Assembly (NCBI RefSeq): GCF_009695875.1
Contig: NZ_VUNC01000005.1
Coordinates: forward strand, 124,001-188,000
Direction: 5' to 3'
Origin: Olsenella porci
Lineage (GTDB): Bacteria > Actinomycetota > Coriobacteriia > Coriobacteriales > Atopobiaceae
DNA: 64,000 nucleotides
Shown piece after piece: positions 62,193 to 64,000 of this stretch (positions are counted from its first letter, which is position 1; each line of letters starts with the position of its first letter). The notes under the pieces are model-generated. The model searched no databases. It was not told where the DNA came from and saw nothing but the letters and a program-made list of their open reading frames with translations. Position numbers and translations under genes: made by a program.

Positions 62193-62229
62193 AGCCTATG
62201 CGCGATGGTCTCTCGCTGTGCCTGACGGC

Positions 62230-63903
<1,674 letters not shown>

Positions 63904-63922
63904 CTATATCCAATTACCTTGC

Positions 63923-64000
63923 TTACTCGGCAATAATCGCGTAGATGTCGTCGGCACGGAGGAGCAGGTAGGTCTCCCCGTCAATCTTGACCTCGTTGCC
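63923..64000 (-). CDS. groES: Co-chaperonin GroES, C-terminal part (gene continues beyond window)
   Basis: The last 25 codons are visible: GNEVKIDGETYLLLRADDIY and AIIAE, then TAA. This matches the conserved GroES C-terminus (GxEVKxDGEEYLIxxExDILAI). It is the first gene of the groES-groEL operon. Confidence 0.92.
   Translation of the reverse strand, partial: GNEVKIDGETYLLLRADDIYAIIAE

Overview
The window reads as chromosomal DNA of a high-GC, fermentative host-associated actinobacterium, most likely class Coriobacteriia (Olsenella, Atopobium or Collinsella type). This rests on the GC-rich codon use, VPDTG-type sortase signals, PTS, tannase-like and butyrate-kinase genes, membrane-bound LuxR regulators and paired LytR-CpsA-Psr genes. 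This is inference from gene content; there is no rRNA to confirm it. I see no tRNA, rRNA, prophage, transposase or CRISPR array.

Layout. 1-2678 (minus) is the start of a sortase-dependent pilus/adhesin operon: a VPDTG-anchored SpaA-like adhesin, a small cytosolic protein, a signal-peptidase-like protein that lacks both catalytic residues (as in streptococcal SipA), and the signal peptide of a further secreted protein cut by the window edge. A winged-helix protein lies upstream. 4666-11860 is a sugar-uptake locus: Gfo/Idh/MocA dehydrogenase, TIM-barrel isomerase, and an Rbs-type binding protein, ATPase and permease, divergent from a LacI repressor with matching operators at both ends of the shared intergenic region. 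12419-14082 is an MHS transporter behind a short Ile-rich leader ORF and terminator. 14345-18657 holds housekeeping genes (ArsC/Spx-like, prfC, yhbY, glyoxalase, ornithine cyclodeaminase-like). 19306-20396 has a TetR repressor with two similar operators and a tiny peptide gene. 22290-24911 is an arsenic locus (acr3-arsC-arsR) divergent from a Cys-rich DUF5714 protein.

27385-32574 is an ABC exporter divergent from a LiaS/NarL-type two-component system, with two repeated boxes between them. 33628-37666 is a second ABC exporter facing a 714-residue membrane protein that carries two LuxR DNA-binding domains. 37917-39564 is a SirTM sirtuin plus zinc-macrodomain operon (reversible ADP-ribosylation). 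39961-42399 is a fructose-type PTS with a DeoR repressor. 42887-53993 is a mixed block: tannase-like esterase, UvrA2-like ATPase, Ldh2-type dehydrogenase, a butyrate kinase remnant, hydrolases, a Dus enzyme, YaiI, and TetR. 54083-54576 is a decayed toxin-antitoxin pair. 54776-64000 is core: guaA, two LCP genes, ychF, a ferredoxin-domain protein, groEL and the end of groES.

The most unusual non-coding signal is a family of roughly 30-bp units arranged as inverted clusters at four 3'-end or convergent intergenic sites (4369, 11881, 18962, 27141), resembling a BIME/REP family. Two neighbouring terminators also share a CCUCC-bearing 3'UTR motif.
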